Counted from the first letter of the stretch, positions 51,809-61,562 are shown. The stretch: DNA of 64,000 bases from Roseburia sp. (GCA_017937095.1 JAGBEG010000002.1:124001-188000); one strand, 5' to 3'. The notes: a model not told the origin generated them from the sequence alone. Made by a program: numbers and translations.

Positions 51809-53533
51809 TTATTTCTCACGTTTCATAATTGCAAAGCCCTTTGACGCAAGCACCTTCCGCTCAAGCCCTTCTGTGAGCACAGGCGTATAGCCCGCCGCCA
51901 GTTCTGAAATATCCGCCTCATGCGCTTCCATATTAATAAAAATCCGCATAGACGCTTCCGGTGTACTTCGCTCAAACACATACAGACGGCTTCCGCTCTC
52001 CGCTGCGACCGTCCTATATTCCCCGCTTCTAAGCGCCTCCTCCTGCTTTCTTAGGGCAATCAGCTTCTGAAAAAATCCGAAAAGTGCATGAGACTCCTGC
52101 CATTCCATCGGGCTTCGGTATTCTTCCTCCATTATACCGGAAATTCCCTTCTCATCTCCATAGAAAATCGAAGGCATTCCCGGAAATGTCATCTGAAATA
52201 CTACCGCCAGCTTATAATTAGAAAGGTCTCCATTGCAGACGGACAAAAAGCGGCTCACATCATGCGTATCGAGCACATTAAGCTGTGCATACGTTGTCTG
52301 TCTGCGATAGCGCATCCGCATATCCGTCACTCTGCCGTCAAACGCCCTTGCATCAATCGATTCCTCCGCGAAAAAGCGCTTGCAGTGTTTCCTGAAATCG
52401 TAATTCATGGCAGAATCAAATATCGTTCCGTCCAGCCAGTGTCCGGCGCTCTCCCACACCTCTCCAATCAGGATTGCATCCGCCTTTTCCTCCTTCACTG
52501 CCCGATGAAATTTTCTCCAAAAGCCATCGTTTACTTCACTTGCCACATCCAGCCGCCAGCCGTCGATATCGAACTCTCTGACCCAGTATCTTCCTACTTC
52601 GCAGAAATAGTCCGCCGTCTCCGTGTTTGCCATATTAAGCTTCGGCATCAGGCGCTCATATCCAAAGCATTCATAATTCGGGTAAGTCTCCCAATCATCC
52701 GGGCGAATGACCGGAAACTGCAGCCCATAAAACCAATCCTTGTACTCAGAGTCTTCTCCGTTCTGCACCACATCCTCAAACGCAAAGAACCGCCAGCCAC
52801 AATGGTTAAATACGCCGTCTATGATGACCCGGATGCCCTCTTTATGGAATACCTGCACCAGCTCCCGAAATTCTTCATTCGTACCAAAGCAGGGATCAAT
52901 GTGATAATAATCGATCAGATCATACTTGTGATATTCCCCTGCTGCAAAAATAGGGTTAATATAAATTGCATTGACACCCAATTCCTTTAAATAGTCCACA
53001 TTTTCTGTAATTCCCCGAATCGTTCCACCAAGCTTTCCTCGCGTGGCAAGACCCGAAAATTCTTTTTCTGTTCCCGTCTTGCTTATATAGCGTCTTCCCG
53101 TGGCAAAGCTGTCCGGGAAAATATTATAGATTACGGCGTCCTTCGCCCACTCCGGCGGTCTTACGATATCCGCCCTGTGATTAAAGGGAAGCTGGTAGTA
53201 CTCGGAACGGTCAATAACCGTACTCTCGCTAAAAAAATCACCGTAATAGAGCACCTGCTCTGCCCCGTCATCAAGCTTAAAATAATAATTCAGTCTCTTA
53301 TAAGGATTTACTAATTCCGTTTCAAAATAATCAAACAGCTCCGACTGTGCGACAATATGCATTTCCTGACTTGTGAAAATCACAGGTGTCAGACGGCACG
53401 AGCGGTCGCCATAATATAACGTACAGCTTTTTATGTCATCCCTGCCGGTCCGGATGCGGATCGTCACATGCGTCTCATCCGTTCCATAGGCATACTGCGA
53501 CATGGGAATATGTAATACAGCACTCTTATTCAT
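51809..53533 (-). CDS. Neopullulanase/cyclomaltodextrinase, GH13_20-like
   Basis: The 574-residue cytosolic enzyme has an N-terminal CBM34-like domain of about 120 residues, typical of maltogenic amylases and neopullulanases, then the GH13 barrel: IIDGVFNHCG, nucleophile Asp in DGWRLDVASE, acid/base Glu in LIGEVWESA and LDTHDVSRF. It would cut imported maltodextrins to maltose and glucose. It starts eight bases after the malG-type stop and is part of the same operon. No signal peptide is present. Confidence 0.93.
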   Translation of the reverse strand: MNKSAVLHIPMSQYAYGTDETHVTIRIRTGRDDIKSCTLYYGDRSCRLTPVIFTSQEMHIVAQSELFDYFETELVNPYKRLNYYFKLDDGAEQVLYYGDFFSESTVIDRSEYYQLPFNHRADIVRPPEWAKDAVIYNIFPDSFATGRRYISKTGTEKEFSGLATRGKLGGTIRGITENVDYLKELGVNAIYINPIFAAGEYHKYDLIDYYHIDPCFGTNEEFRELVQVFHKEGIRVIIDGVFNHCGWRFFAFEDVVQNGEDSEYKDWFYGLQFPVIRPDDWETYPNYECFGYERLMPKLNMANTETADYFCEVGRYWVREFDIDGWRLDVASEVNDGFWRKFHRAVKEEKADAILIGEVWESAGHWLDGTIFDSAMNYDFRKHCKRFFAEESIDARAFDGRVTDMRMRYRRQTTYAQLNVLDTHDVSRFLSVCNGDLSNYKLAVVFQMTFPGMPSIFYGDEKGISGIMEEEYRSPMEWQESHALFGFFQKLIALRKQEEALRSGEYRTVAAESGSRLYVFERSTPEASMRIFINMEAHEADISELAAGYTPVLTEGLERKVLASKGFAIMKREK

Positions 53534-53540
53534 CTCTTTT

Positions 53541-54383
53541 CTATCCCTTCACACCACCGGAAGTAAGTCCGGTCGTCATATTTTTCTGAAGCGCAAAAAA
53601 TACAATCAAAATCGGTATAGATACCACGATGGACGCCGCGGCAAATATCGGCCAGCTTCCGCTCATCTCCGTTGCCTGCAGCGAATACAATCCGCCCGCC
53701 AAGGTATAGGTGTCTGCTCCCGTCATAAAATTAATCGCAAAAATATACTCATTCCACACATAGATTAAAATCATCATCGCCGTAACCGCGATCGTCGGCT
53801 TTGCCAGCGGAAGTACAATGCGTGTAACGATCTGCACGGAAGAAGCTCCGTCAATCGTGGCAGCCTCCTCGATTTCGACCGGAATCGTATCAAAATACCC
53901 CTTCATATTCCAAAGCGCGAATACCGCCTCCGTTCCTGTGTATACGATAATCAGTCCGATTTTCGTATTGATCAACCCCATTGGACTGAGCAGCTTATAC
54001 AATGCCGTCATAGACAATAGGGAAGGAAACGCGTACAGTAAAATCAAAATTCTAAGGATCGCCTTTCTTCCCGGAAATTTCTTTCTGGAAAAAACATAGG
54101 CTGCCGGAACTCCCGTTCCCAGCGAAAGCACCAGGGTCACCACTGCCAGAATCAGACTGTTTTTCAACCACAGCAAAATCGGTTCTTCCGTGAAAACAGC
54201 TTTATAATTATTTAGCGTCAGGTGCTCCGGAATAAAGGAAAAATCAGAGCTTAACAAGCTATTATTCGCATTCAGTGAAACAGAAAAGGCGTACAGGATC
54301 GGTACAAGCGTCACAAAACAGATCACAATAAAGAAAATATTTACAAAAGTAAGACCGATTCCTTCTTTGACTTTTTTGCTCAT
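53541..54383 (-). CDS. Maltodextrin ABC permease, MalG type
   Basis: The 280-residue permease has six helices, and its EAA loop is EIEEAATIDGASSVQIVTRI, followed by VLPLAKPTIAVTAMM, typical of the carbohydrate CUT1 group. Its start overlaps the MalF-type stop by four bases (ATGA), so both subunits are coupled. No ATPase gene is in the operon, so a shared MsmX/MsiK-type ATPase elsewhere is expected. Confidence 0.94.
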   Translation of the reverse strand: MSKKVKEGIGLTFVNIFFIVICFVTLVPILYAFSVSLNANNSLLSSDFSFIPEHLTLNNYKAVFTEEPILLWLKNSLILAVVTLVLSLGTGVPAAYVFSRKKFPGRKAILRILILLYAFPSLLSMTALYKLLSPMGLINTKIGLIIVYTGTEAVFALWNMKGYFDTIPVEIEEAATIDGASSVQIVTRIVLPLAKPTIAVTAMMILIYVWNEYIFAINFMTGADTYTLAGGLYSLQATEMSGSWPIFAAASIVVSIPILIVFFALQKNMTTGLTSGGVKG

Positions 54384-55282
54384 GCTCTTCCCTCCTCTTC
54401 CTTTGGTTTCATATTTGTCACCATTGAAAATAGTATCAGAATGATAAAAATAATCATGGATATTGCCGAGCTGTATCCGTAATTATTTGTGATAAACGCA
54501 TTTTCATATGCATATGTCATGATCGTGTGGATATCCGCACCGGTCTTTGAACCCACCTGCTGCGTCAGCAGATAGATGACGTCAAACTGCTTAAAGGTAG
54601 TAAACACCGTGATGACGACAGACGGCGCAATAATCGCCCGTATCATCGGAATCGTGATATACCGCGTTCTCTCCATCCATGTCGCTCCATCCAGCAGCGC
54701 GCTTTCGTAGTAGCTCTTGTCAATGCTTTGCAATGCGCCGTCAATAATCGTAATCATAAACGGCAGTGCCAGCCACAGGTTCACGACCGTACAACAGATA
54801 AATGCCATCACATCACTATTCAGCCAGCGTACCGGTTCTTCGCCTACACTTGCAAGCCACTGATTCAAAAGTCCGAACTGCGAATTGAACATTCCGGTCT
54901 TCCACAGTAAAATCGAGACATAGCCCGGCATAGCCCAGGGAAAGATCAAAAGCGTCTTATACACATTTCTGAGCTTCAATTTCCTGATATTGAGCATACT
55001 CGCAAGAATAAATGCAATGATAAGCTGCAGCACCATATTGACGATCGTCCAGAGAATCGTTACCAGAAATGCTTTGATAAATCCGTTGTCAAAAACGAAC
55101 AACGCATCCTTATAATTTTCCAGACCGATAATCTCATAATCGTTCCAATGGTATACGTTCATATTCGTCAGAGAAATATAACCCGTATACAGAATCGGAA
55201 ATATCACGATTAATAAGATTAATAACAGTGACGGTGCAGACCACGCATATGCAAATAATGTATTTTTCTTTTTTCTGTTCAT
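54380..55282 (-). CDS. Maltodextrin ABC permease, MalF type
   Basis: The permease of about 300 residues starts at ATG 55282 with a basic N-terminus, RKKKNTLFAYAWSAP, and six helices follow. The EAA loop is YYESALLDGATWMERTRYIT, then IPMIRAIIAPSVVITVF. It partners with the MalG-type gene in the CUT1 family. The 13 codons further upstream overlap the binding-protein gene and are probably not translated. Confidence 0.93.
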   Translation of the reverse strand: MNRKKKNTLFAYAWSAPSLLLILLIVIFPILYTGYISLTNMNVYHWNDYEIIGLENYKDALFVFDNGFIKAFLVTILWTIVNMVLQLIIAFILASMLNIRKLKLRNVYKTLLIFPWAMPGYVSILLWKTGMFNSQFGLLNQWLASVGEEPVRWLNSDVMAFICCTVVNLWLALPFMITIIDGALQSIDKSYYESALLDGATWMERTRYITIPMIRAIIAPSVVITVFTTFKQFDVIYLLTQQVGSKTGADIHTIMTYAYENAFITNNYGYSSAISMIIFIILILFSMVTNMKPKEEEGRA

Positions 55283-55304
55283 AACACTCTTCTTTCTCTC
55301 GTTG

Positions 55305-56528
55305 CTACTGCATACTTTCAATCAGCTTCTCGGCTTCCTTCTGCGCGTCCGCTGCGCTTTCGGCAACGTCCTTTCCGCTCATATTGACGTCCGTCAGAAA
55401 ATTTCCCGCGACCGTCCACATGACATCCATCTCAGGAATATTCGGCATTGGCACTGCACTTTCCGCCGTCTCCTTCATCGCCATAACGACCTCGTCCGAC
55501 TTGATCTCGTCCAATTCATAGCACGCCTCATTTGCAGGAGCGCAGCCGCTTGCCTGTGCGAGTTCCACGCCTACCTCCGGCTCCATCAGAACACGCAGCA
55601 CCTGTTCTACCGCATCCTTCTTATTCTCCGCCGCAAACTTCAACACCTGTATTCCCTGTACCCCCATATATGGAGCGATTGGCGTTCCAGTTTCATCAAT
55701 TACAGGCATAGGTGCCACGCCTACGTCCATGCCCTGCGCTCTCACCGTTGGAATCATCCATGGACCTGCGATTGTCGAGTGCGCCATCCCTTCACTAAAT
55801 AAGGTGTTTACCGTTGCGTACTCTGTTTCCCCCGGCATTAAGGCAACAAACTTTTTGTGATATTCCACCGCGGCAATCGTCTTTGCATCGTCAAGCCCCG
55901 GTACGCCGTCTTCATTCAATATATAACCGCCGAATCCATTGATCCATCCGGCAGCATAATAAGGTGTGCTGTGCTGTTCCACAAATCCATAATGTCCACC
56001 TTTTGTATTCTCCTCCATGTATGCGTACAGTTCTTCCGTTGTTTCCGGTACCTCACTGTCATCCATATATAAACGGTTATACATAAATAACAATGTCTCA
56101 TAATAAATCGGCAGCTGATAAATCTCATCCTTATAAGTCGCCGCAGCAATTGTGCTGTCCATATACTGATCCAATTCTTCCTTCGGAATGATATCCGTGA
56201 TTGGCGCCAGAATATCCATTTCCGCATACACCCCAATCTTGTCATGCGCAAAAAAGTACATATCCGGGGCAGCCTTGGGATCATTTCCGACCATCTTAAG
56301 CGCCTCTGTCAGATCGCTCTTTTTTTCGAACACAATGTTAATTTCCGGGGCTAATACCTTTAACCGTTCCTCTAAAACCGCGATAATGGCATCCTCTTTA
56401 TCATGCCAGATTGTAATTGTGGTCGTGCCGTCCTCCGCCTGACTACCGCCGGAATCCGTACTGCCACATCCGCAGAGCATCCCTGCGAGCAGACAGCATA
56501 TCATGAGCAATGAGCATATTTTTTTCAT
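55305..56528 (-). CDS. Maltodextrin-binding lipoprotein, MalE type
   Basis: From ATG 56528, with AAGGAGG upstream, the 407-residue precursor has the lipobox MLCGC and an extracellular solute-binding fold: TTTITIWHDKEDAIIAVLEE, LPIYYETLLFMYNRLY and MAHSTIAGPWMIPTVRAQGM, the last block being typical of maltose-binding proteins. It hands maltodextrins to the MalF/MalG pair. It follows the CBM26 protein gene by 59 bases. Confidence 0.93.
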   Translation of the reverse strand: MKKICSLLMICCLLAGMLCGCGSTDSGGSQAEDGTTTITIWHDKEDAIIAVLEERLKVLAPEINIVFEKKSDLTEALKMVGNDPKAAPDMYFFAHDKIGVYAEMDILAPITDIIPKEELDQYMDSTIAAATYKDEIYQLPIYYETLLFMYNRLYMDDSEVPETTEELYAYMEENTKGGHYGFVEQHSTPYYAAGWINGFGGYILNEDGVPGLDDAKTIAAVEYHKKFVALMPGETEYATVNTLFSEGMAHSTIAGPWMIPTVRAQGMDVGVAPMPVIDETGTPIAPYMGVQGIQVLKFAAENKKDAVEQVLRVLMEPEVGVELAQASGCAPANEACYELDEIKSDEVVMAMKETAESAVPMPNIPEMDVMWTVAGNFLTDVNMSGKDVAESAADAQKEAEKLIESMQ

Positions 56529-56587
56529 CCAATCCTCCTTATAAATTGGACTGTTCACCTCCTACGGCTGTGAGCAGTCCAACCTTC

Positions 56588-57769
56588 CTATTTCTTATTT
56601 TTCTTTACAGCCATAACGATAACTACCGCAGCAATCAATACCACAAGCACGATCACTACAACCAAAACCGTGTGGTTGCTTTCCTCTGTCTCCGTCACAT
56701 CTGCCGCTGTATCAGCTTCCTCTGTGGCGTCTGCTGCCTTCGTTTCAACTGCCGCAGTGGAGGTCGTCGGTTCTTCGTAAGATACTTCGTAGTTTTCGGC
56801 ATCTGTTACAACGACCCAGATATCCTTACCGGTTTCAATGGAAATATCCTGTGTCTGAACCGTTCCTTCATTTGCATTTACAATTACGGAATTGACCCAT
56901 CCCGGAATCTCCTTGGTAAGCCAGCCGTCTCCCTCTTCCAAGGCTTCCCCCGGCCATGTGCTGTACACATTCGTTCCATCCGGCGCTGACCACGCCCACA
57001 GGCAAGGTGCTTCCCAATCCGCCGGAGCGGTAACATGTACTGTAATGTTTGGAACTTCCTCTTTGTTCGGATCTACATAAGAAAAATCGCTCTTTCCTTC
57101 TGCATCAACGGTCACCCATACCTCCGCTGCATCAATACTGATATCTTCGGTCTGTACTGCACCTTCATTGGCATTGATAATAATAGAATTTACCCAGACC
57201 GGAACTTTGGCGCTGTACCAGCCGTCTCCGTCATCCGAGAGAGCATATCCCGGCCATGCCTCAAATGCATTTGTTCCATCCGGTGCTGACCACGCCCAGA
57301 TGCAGGGATTTTCCCAGCTTTCATCGACCTGTGCATGAACCACAAATTTTTCCACATATTCCGGAATATCCCCGGTGGTCTGCTGCTCATAAGACACCTC
57401 GACCTGATCCGCTGCACTGATCGTTATCCATGCATTCTTTCCCTCAAGAATCTGTTCGTCGGTCTGAACCTCACCTTCATTGGCATTTACGATCACATGC
57501 GTTGCCCAGGATGGTATCCAGATATAATACCAACCCTCATTTGCCTGATCCGCTTCTGCCTCTTCTCCCGGCCATGCCTCAAATGCATTCGTTCCGTCCT
57601 CATCCCACGCCCACACACATGGATTTGACCAGTCCTCGGGAACCCGAACATAGACCGCAACCTTTTCATCACTCCCTGTCTCAGCCGCCGATACGGCAGT
57701 CGGAATAAAGGTAAGCACCAGAAGCATCATCGCCAGAAGTGCAGATATTTTTTTCATCCATTTGTTCAT
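56588..57769 (-). CDS. Cell-surface starch-binding protein with three CBM26 modules
   Basis: The 393-residue precursor has a Sec signal (MKKISALLAMMLLVLTF) and three repeats of about 90 residues. Each has the CBM26 pattern WAW-DGTNxFEAWPG, GW-x-WVNSVIVNANEG and VQT. A Thr/Glu/Ala-rich stem of about 40 residues and a C-terminal membrane helix with KKNKK follow, so it stands on the cell surface on a short stalk. It has no catalytic domain: its role is to hold starch or maltodextrin for the transport genes it heads. The modules are at about residues 38-125, 140-225 and 240-325. Confidence 0.93.
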   Translation of the reverse strand: MNKWMKKISALLAMMLLVLTFIPTAVSAAETGSDEKVAVYVRVPEDWSNPCVWAWDEDGTNAFEAWPGEEAEADQANEGWYYIWIPSWATHVIVNANEGEVQTDEQILEGKNAWITISAADQVEVSYEQQTTGDIPEYVEKFVVHAQVDESWENPCIWAWSAPDGTNAFEAWPGYALSDDGDGWYSAKVPVWVNSIIINANEGAVQTEDISIDAAEVWVTVDAEGKSDFSYVDPNKEEVPNITVHVTAPADWEAPCLWAWSAPDGTNVYSTWPGEALEEGDGWLTKEIPGWVNSVIVNANEGTVQTQDISIETGKDIWVVVTDAENYEVSYEEPTTSTAAVETKAADATEEADTAADVTETEESNHTVLVVVIVLVVLIAAVVIVMAVKKNKK

Positions 57770-57830
57770 AAAATAGTCCTCCTATTTTTATCCAACAAAG
57801 AAAATGTGCACTTTTCTATTTGTTATGTTG

Positions 57831-57859
57831 ATTATATTTCAGAGGATTTTTTTGAGCAA
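57831..57859 (-). promoter_or_regulatory. Promoter of the starch operon
   Basis: TTGCTC (57854-57859), 17 bases, TATAAT (57831-57836) on the minus strand, about 55 bases before the CBM26 gene. Confidence 0.7.
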
Positions 57860-57869
57860 TCAATTTTTA

Positions 57870-57883
57870 AGTAACCGTTTTCC
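57870..57883 (-). promoter_or_regulatory. cre-like operator of the starch operon
   Basis: GGAAAACGGTTACT on the minus strand matches the cre consensus TGWAANCGNTNWCA at all but the two end bases. It sits 10 bases upstream of the -35 box, the same distance as in the sulfate-ester operon. Confidence 0.55.
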
Positions 57884-57906
57884 TAATTTTATTGACTCTT
57901 TTCCAC

Positions 57907-57958
57907 AAAAATGCTGTGCAAAATTATATATAATACACAAATTTTGCACAGCATTTTT
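57907..57958 (-). terminator. Terminator after the M56 sensor gene
   Basis: A perfect 19-bp stem, 57907-57925 with 57940-57958, has a 14-base AT-rich loop and T-run. It lies 90 bases after the stop of the M56 gene. Confidence 0.85.
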
Positions 57959-58047
57959 TGATTTCCAATAATTTTTGTTACTTTTTAACGAAACTATTTT
58001 CCCTAGTTTCCTATCTCTATGCCCCGTTTTCTACGGTTCTTATCGCA

Positions 58048-60981
58048 TCATCTGCGCAGCGTCTCATAATTATACTGATCCGCCTCCTGCACATGCTCCG
58101 TGCGCACCTCGCCGTCCTGCGTAGAGAGCAGCAGCGTACTGTTTTCCAGATAGTCTTCCAACTCCTGCGCCCACTGCCAGAACAATTCGTCATCATAAAT
58201 ATAATCTCCTCCAAAGGCGAATGACGAGCCTGCAATCAGTTCTACCTCACCGCTTTCTCCCAGCCGGAACACCTGATAATTATATTCGCCATAGTCGTCT
58301 CTGTCCTCGATGTGCAGCACCATAAGCCAGCTTTGTCCGTCGGAATTTCCCAGATAAACGCTTTTCCATCCGGCTCTCGCCGTGTGCGCAAATTCGTTGT
58401 GGAGAAGTGTCTTTCCATCTGCGGCATATACCATGACATAGCCGCTCTCGCCGTCTCCGGCATTTCCGGTATAGACCTCAATCTGTTCAAGCCCTTTGGC
58501 ATCCGATACGTCGGATATCCGGGAGGATTCGACCGCAGAGGTGTAGTCCAATGTATAATATTCCCCCAACAAATCGACGTCCTCCGCCGCCGCATCCGCC
58601 GCTTCTGCGAGGGCCTGCTTTTGCATCTCATATTCGTCGTAATCCGCCACCCATGTATTTAAGGAGATTCCATATCGGTAATATGCGCTTTCAAGTGCAA
58701 TTTCTGTGATTTCTTCCCCGTCATATGTAATCAGGCACGGCTTATTCATGCTCTCTTCGCCCTCGCTGATATAGTCTGCAAACGTGTCAAAATCCACGAC
58801 CTCATACTTCGGCTGCGACATTCCCGTATTCACCCGAAACAGGCAATCATCCGCGAAGACAAGCGGCTCTCCGTCAAATTCCCCGTCCGCCACATAGCGG
58901 TCGACGCCCCGAAGACTTTTCGATACGCTGCGGACTGCAAGTTCACGCTGCACATTCCCGTCTGCTGCCCCGGCATTTCTGCCTGCAGCCCCATACTGCG
59001 TTCCTTCGCCTGCCGACGCGCTGCCGCCCGCTGCTTTGCTGCCGTCCGCTGCCGTTCCATCACCGGGCGTGGTGCCATACGTCTGCGGAATCCAGATGCC
59101 GTCTTCGCCGTAGGGTTGAATCATAGAAACCATGTAACTCTTATCATCCTCCAGGAAACGTATCTTCACCGGAACGCTTCCGTTCTCTTCCGGCTCGCCT
59201 GCTGTCAGTTCGACTTTCCCCTCATTCTTCAATAGATTCAAAAGATAACGCGCCGCACTCTCCGGCTCAAACAGTTCTTCATAAAATGTGCCGCCAGTAC
59301 GCTTCGCGTTCTCATTTAGCACTTCTCCCATTCCGTTCGAAAGATAATCCATTCGGGTTCCCGTAATTCCGTCCGGATAAGCGTCCTCATATTCCGCTCC
59401 GATACAGATTGCGTCATAAAAAGCCAGCGACTCCGTATTTACAAGATAACTCTCCCCCTCTTCCGAAAATGTCAGTTCCTCCCGCCACACCGTCACATGC
59501 GGGTCAGACACCTCGGCATAATATAGAATCACCGCCCAGGAATCCCTTATCTCCACAATAGAGAAATCTACATCTGCGCTCCACGGCCACGGACTTGACC
59601 AGCCAAAATCGTAACTGCCGCTCTTCTCTGAAGAAATGCCTGAAAGAATGCCCTCCTCCGCCAAACTTTCCGCCAACCGCTCAGAACTCATCGATGCAAT
59701 TGCCGCCCCATCCCGGTCGCAAAATGCCTCTGCCCAGCCTTTTACAAATGTCTCCGCCCGCGCGCTATTTTCTGAGCTTTGTTTCTCCTCTGCCATCTGC
59801 GCATTTTCTGGGGCATCCGCAGTCTGCTGTTCCGTTCCCGCATCTTCCGTGGCATCCGTCTGACTATCGGGCACTTCCCCGTCCGTGCCCTTCGGATTGC
59901 TTCCAAGCGCGACGATAAGAAGAACGACTGCAAGCAGAGCAACGGCGATAACCGCCGTGCCAGGCTTTTTGTAGCGCATAATATTTTTCACACGTCCCTT
60001 GGTATCATTCTCCCCAAAGGCGAGCGGCGCTCCCGCAATCCTCGCCCTTCCGGACGCAAGGGCGAGCAGCGACATGGAATACTCTGCCCGGATATCCCCA
60101 TCCATATGCCGCATGACCGCCTCGTCACAGGACATTTCCATATCACGCTCCGCCAAGATAAATGCCAGCCACACCAGCGGATTGAACCAGTGCAGCGCCA
60201 ATGCGAGAAACGCGAAAAACTTTATGATATGATCGCCGCGGTGAATGTGCGTCCTCTCGTGCATTATGATATAATCCGTCTCCTGCTCTGTGAGCGCCTT
60301 CGGCAGATAAATTTTCGGATGTACGAGTCCAAGCACAAACGGCGTTCCGATCTGATCCGTCTCATACAGATTCTTACGTATGCGCACTGCCCCCGCCAAA
60401 CGCTTCCTCAAGCGCAGGAAGCTAACGCCGTTATATACGAGGAGCGCCGCCATTCCAGCTACCCAGAGAATGGACGCCGCGCGGACGATTGGACTTTCCA
60501 TAAGACGGGCGATTACCTGCCCCCGTGCTCCCGCCCTGCCATCATCCTGCCATGCGCCTGTCGCAGCACCGCCTTGCTGTGCACCTGCCGCACCACCGCC
60601 GTCCTTCCCTGCCGCATTCGCTGCACCGCTGCCGTCTCCCGTACCGCCCCACAGAGCGGCTTCGCCGTCTCCCGCAATTTTCACTGCTCCGCCTGTCAGA
60701 GCCGCCGCTGCCTCCACAGCGATTTCACCATCGTGCGCCTGCTCCCCGCTCCATGCCGCCGCCCACGTCTGTGTCCGTTCCAGCACGCCAAACACAGAAA
60801 GCGGCGTTGCAAAGGAGACCGGACAAAGCAGCCGGAAAAGTACAACGCTCCAGAGCGCATAGCAGAAAATCTTCGGCGCGCGCCGCAGCAGAAGTCTTGC
60901 AAAAAGCACCGCCGCGATCACAATTCCCGCCAGAAGGCTCATGGAAAGAATCTGCAAAAACAGTTCACACAGCCACGTCAT
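58048..60981 (-). CDS. M56-family membrane metalloprotease sensor, BlaR-like
   Basis: The 977-residue protein has three to four N-terminal helices and the zinc-protease motif MHERTHIHRGDH (HExxH) near residue 240, as in BlaR1/MecR1, then a further helix AVIAVALLAVVLLIVALG near 345. The outer part of about 600 residues is far longer than the penicillin-binding sensor of BlaR1 and shows no SxxK/KTG set; it looks like several DUF-type beta domains joined by Gly/Ala-rich linkers. It is likely to sense a cell-envelope signal and then cut the adjacent BlaI repressor. Its start overlaps blaI by four bases. There is no beta-lactamase nearby. Confidence 0.87.
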   Translation of the reverse strand: MTWLCELFLQILSMSLLAGIVIAAVLFARLLLRRAPKIFCYALWSVVLFRLLCPVSFATPLSVFGVLERTQTWAAAWSGEQAHDGEIAVEAAAALTGGAVKIAGDGEAALWGGTGDGSGAANAAGKDGGGAAGAQQGGAATGAWQDDGRAGARGQVIARLMESPIVRAASILWVAGMAALLVYNGVSFLRLRKRLAGAVRIRKNLYETDQIGTPFVLGLVHPKIYLPKALTEQETDYIIMHERTHIHRGDHIIKFFAFLALALHWFNPLVWLAFILAERDMEMSCDEAVMRHMDGDIRAEYSMSLLALASGRARIAGAPLAFGENDTKGRVKNIMRYKKPGTAVIAVALLAVVLLIVALGSNPKGTDGEVPDSQTDATEDAGTEQQTADAPENAQMAEEKQSSENSARAETFVKGWAEAFCDRDGAAIASMSSERLAESLAEEGILSGISSEKSGSYDFGWSSPWPWSADVDFSIVEIRDSWAVILYYAEVSDPHVTVWREELTFSEEGESYLVNTESLAFYDAICIGAEYEDAYPDGITGTRMDYLSNGMGEVLNENAKRTGGTFYEELFEPESAARYLLNLLKNEGKVELTAGEPEENGSVPVKIRFLEDDKSYMVSMIQPYGEDGIWIPQTYGTTPGDGTAADGSKAAGGSASAGEGTQYGAAGRNAGAADGNVQRELAVRSVSKSLRGVDRYVADGEFDGEPLVFADDCLFRVNTGMSQPKYEVVDFDTFADYISEGEESMNKPCLITYDGEEITEIALESAYYRYGISLNTWVADYDEYEMQKQALAEAADAAAEDVDLLGEYYTLDYTSAVESSRISDVSDAKGLEQIEVYTGNAGDGESGYVMVYAADGKTLLHNEFAHTARAGWKSVYLGNSDGQSWLMVLHIEDRDDYGEYNYQVFRLGESGEVELIAGSSFAFGGDYIYDDELFWQWAQELEDYLENSTLLLSTQDGEVRTEHVQEADQYNYETLRR

Positions 60982-61352
60982 TTCTCATCCCCTCCCTCCC
61001 CTCGGTTCTCCTCTATAATCCGCTTGATTTCCTCAATCTCCTTGTCCGAAAGCTTCTTCGACCTCGTAAATGCCGCCAGAAATTTCGGCAGCGAGCCGAA
61101 CGTCTCCTGTACATACTTCTCGCTCTGTCCCGCAAAAAAATCTTCCTTTGAGACAAGCGACGTCACAATGCCGCCCTCATTCAAAAAAAGCTCCCTGTCG
61201 CACAAACGGTGCAGAATGGTGTAAGTCGTGGATTTCTTCCACGAAAGCTTCTTCTCGCAAAGCTTTACCAATTCCCCCGACGCAAGCGGCTCGTTCTCCC
61301 ATATAATCTCTGCAAAGCGCATCTCCATTTCTCCGAGTCTGTATTCCGGCAT
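60978..61352 (-). CDS. BlaI/MecI-family repressor
   Basis: From ATG 61352 the protein has 124 residues with the family's winged helix: GEMEMRFAEIIWENEPLASG, KKLSWKKSTTYTILHRLCDR, then LVSKEDFFAGQSEKYVQETF, where BlaI proteins are cleaved and dimerise. It represses its own operon through the two operators upstream and is inactivated by the M56 protease. AAAGGAGA precedes the ATG; the longer frame to 61433 has no support. Confidence 0.93.
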   Translation of the reverse strand: MPEYRLGEMEMRFAEIIWENEPLASGELVKLCEKKLSWKKSTTYTILHRLCDRELFLNEGGIVTSLVSKEDFFAGQSEKYVQETFGSLPKFLAAFTRSKKLSDKEIEEIKRIIEENRGEGGDEK

Positions 61353-61451
61353 AGCTCTTTCTCCTTTCACACATCGTCTGTTTGACAACGTTCTGTCACC
61401 CTGCCTCTCTGCTCCCTGCATCCGGACATCCACATAGATTAAGGGACGTTG

Positions 61452-61508
61452 GTCTACTCATTGTAAACTTTTTTATTTTAGTCTACTCCATGTAGACTCA
61501 TCTGTCAA
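61452..61508 (-). promoter_or_regulatory. blaI operon promoter with two BlaI-type operators
   Basis: TTGACA (61503-61508), 17 bases, TAGACT (61480-61485). A perfect inverted repeat AGTCTAC-TCCAT-GTAGACT (61480-61498) covers spacer and -10 box. A second copy, GTCTAC-TCATT-GTAAAC (61452-61468), with one mismatch, lies 29 bases downstream. Both fit BlaI-type TACA/TGTA half sites, so autorepression is direct. Confidence 0.85.
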
Positions 61509-61562
61509 TATTCCTCTGCAGTTTTCCTTAACGCGCCTTCGACATTTTTCTTAAATTTTCTG

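Noticed and set aside
59779..61224. 481-codon plus-strand frame opposite the M56 gene
   Set aside because: Arg/Cys/His-rich shadow of a GC-rich coding strand; no family pattern.
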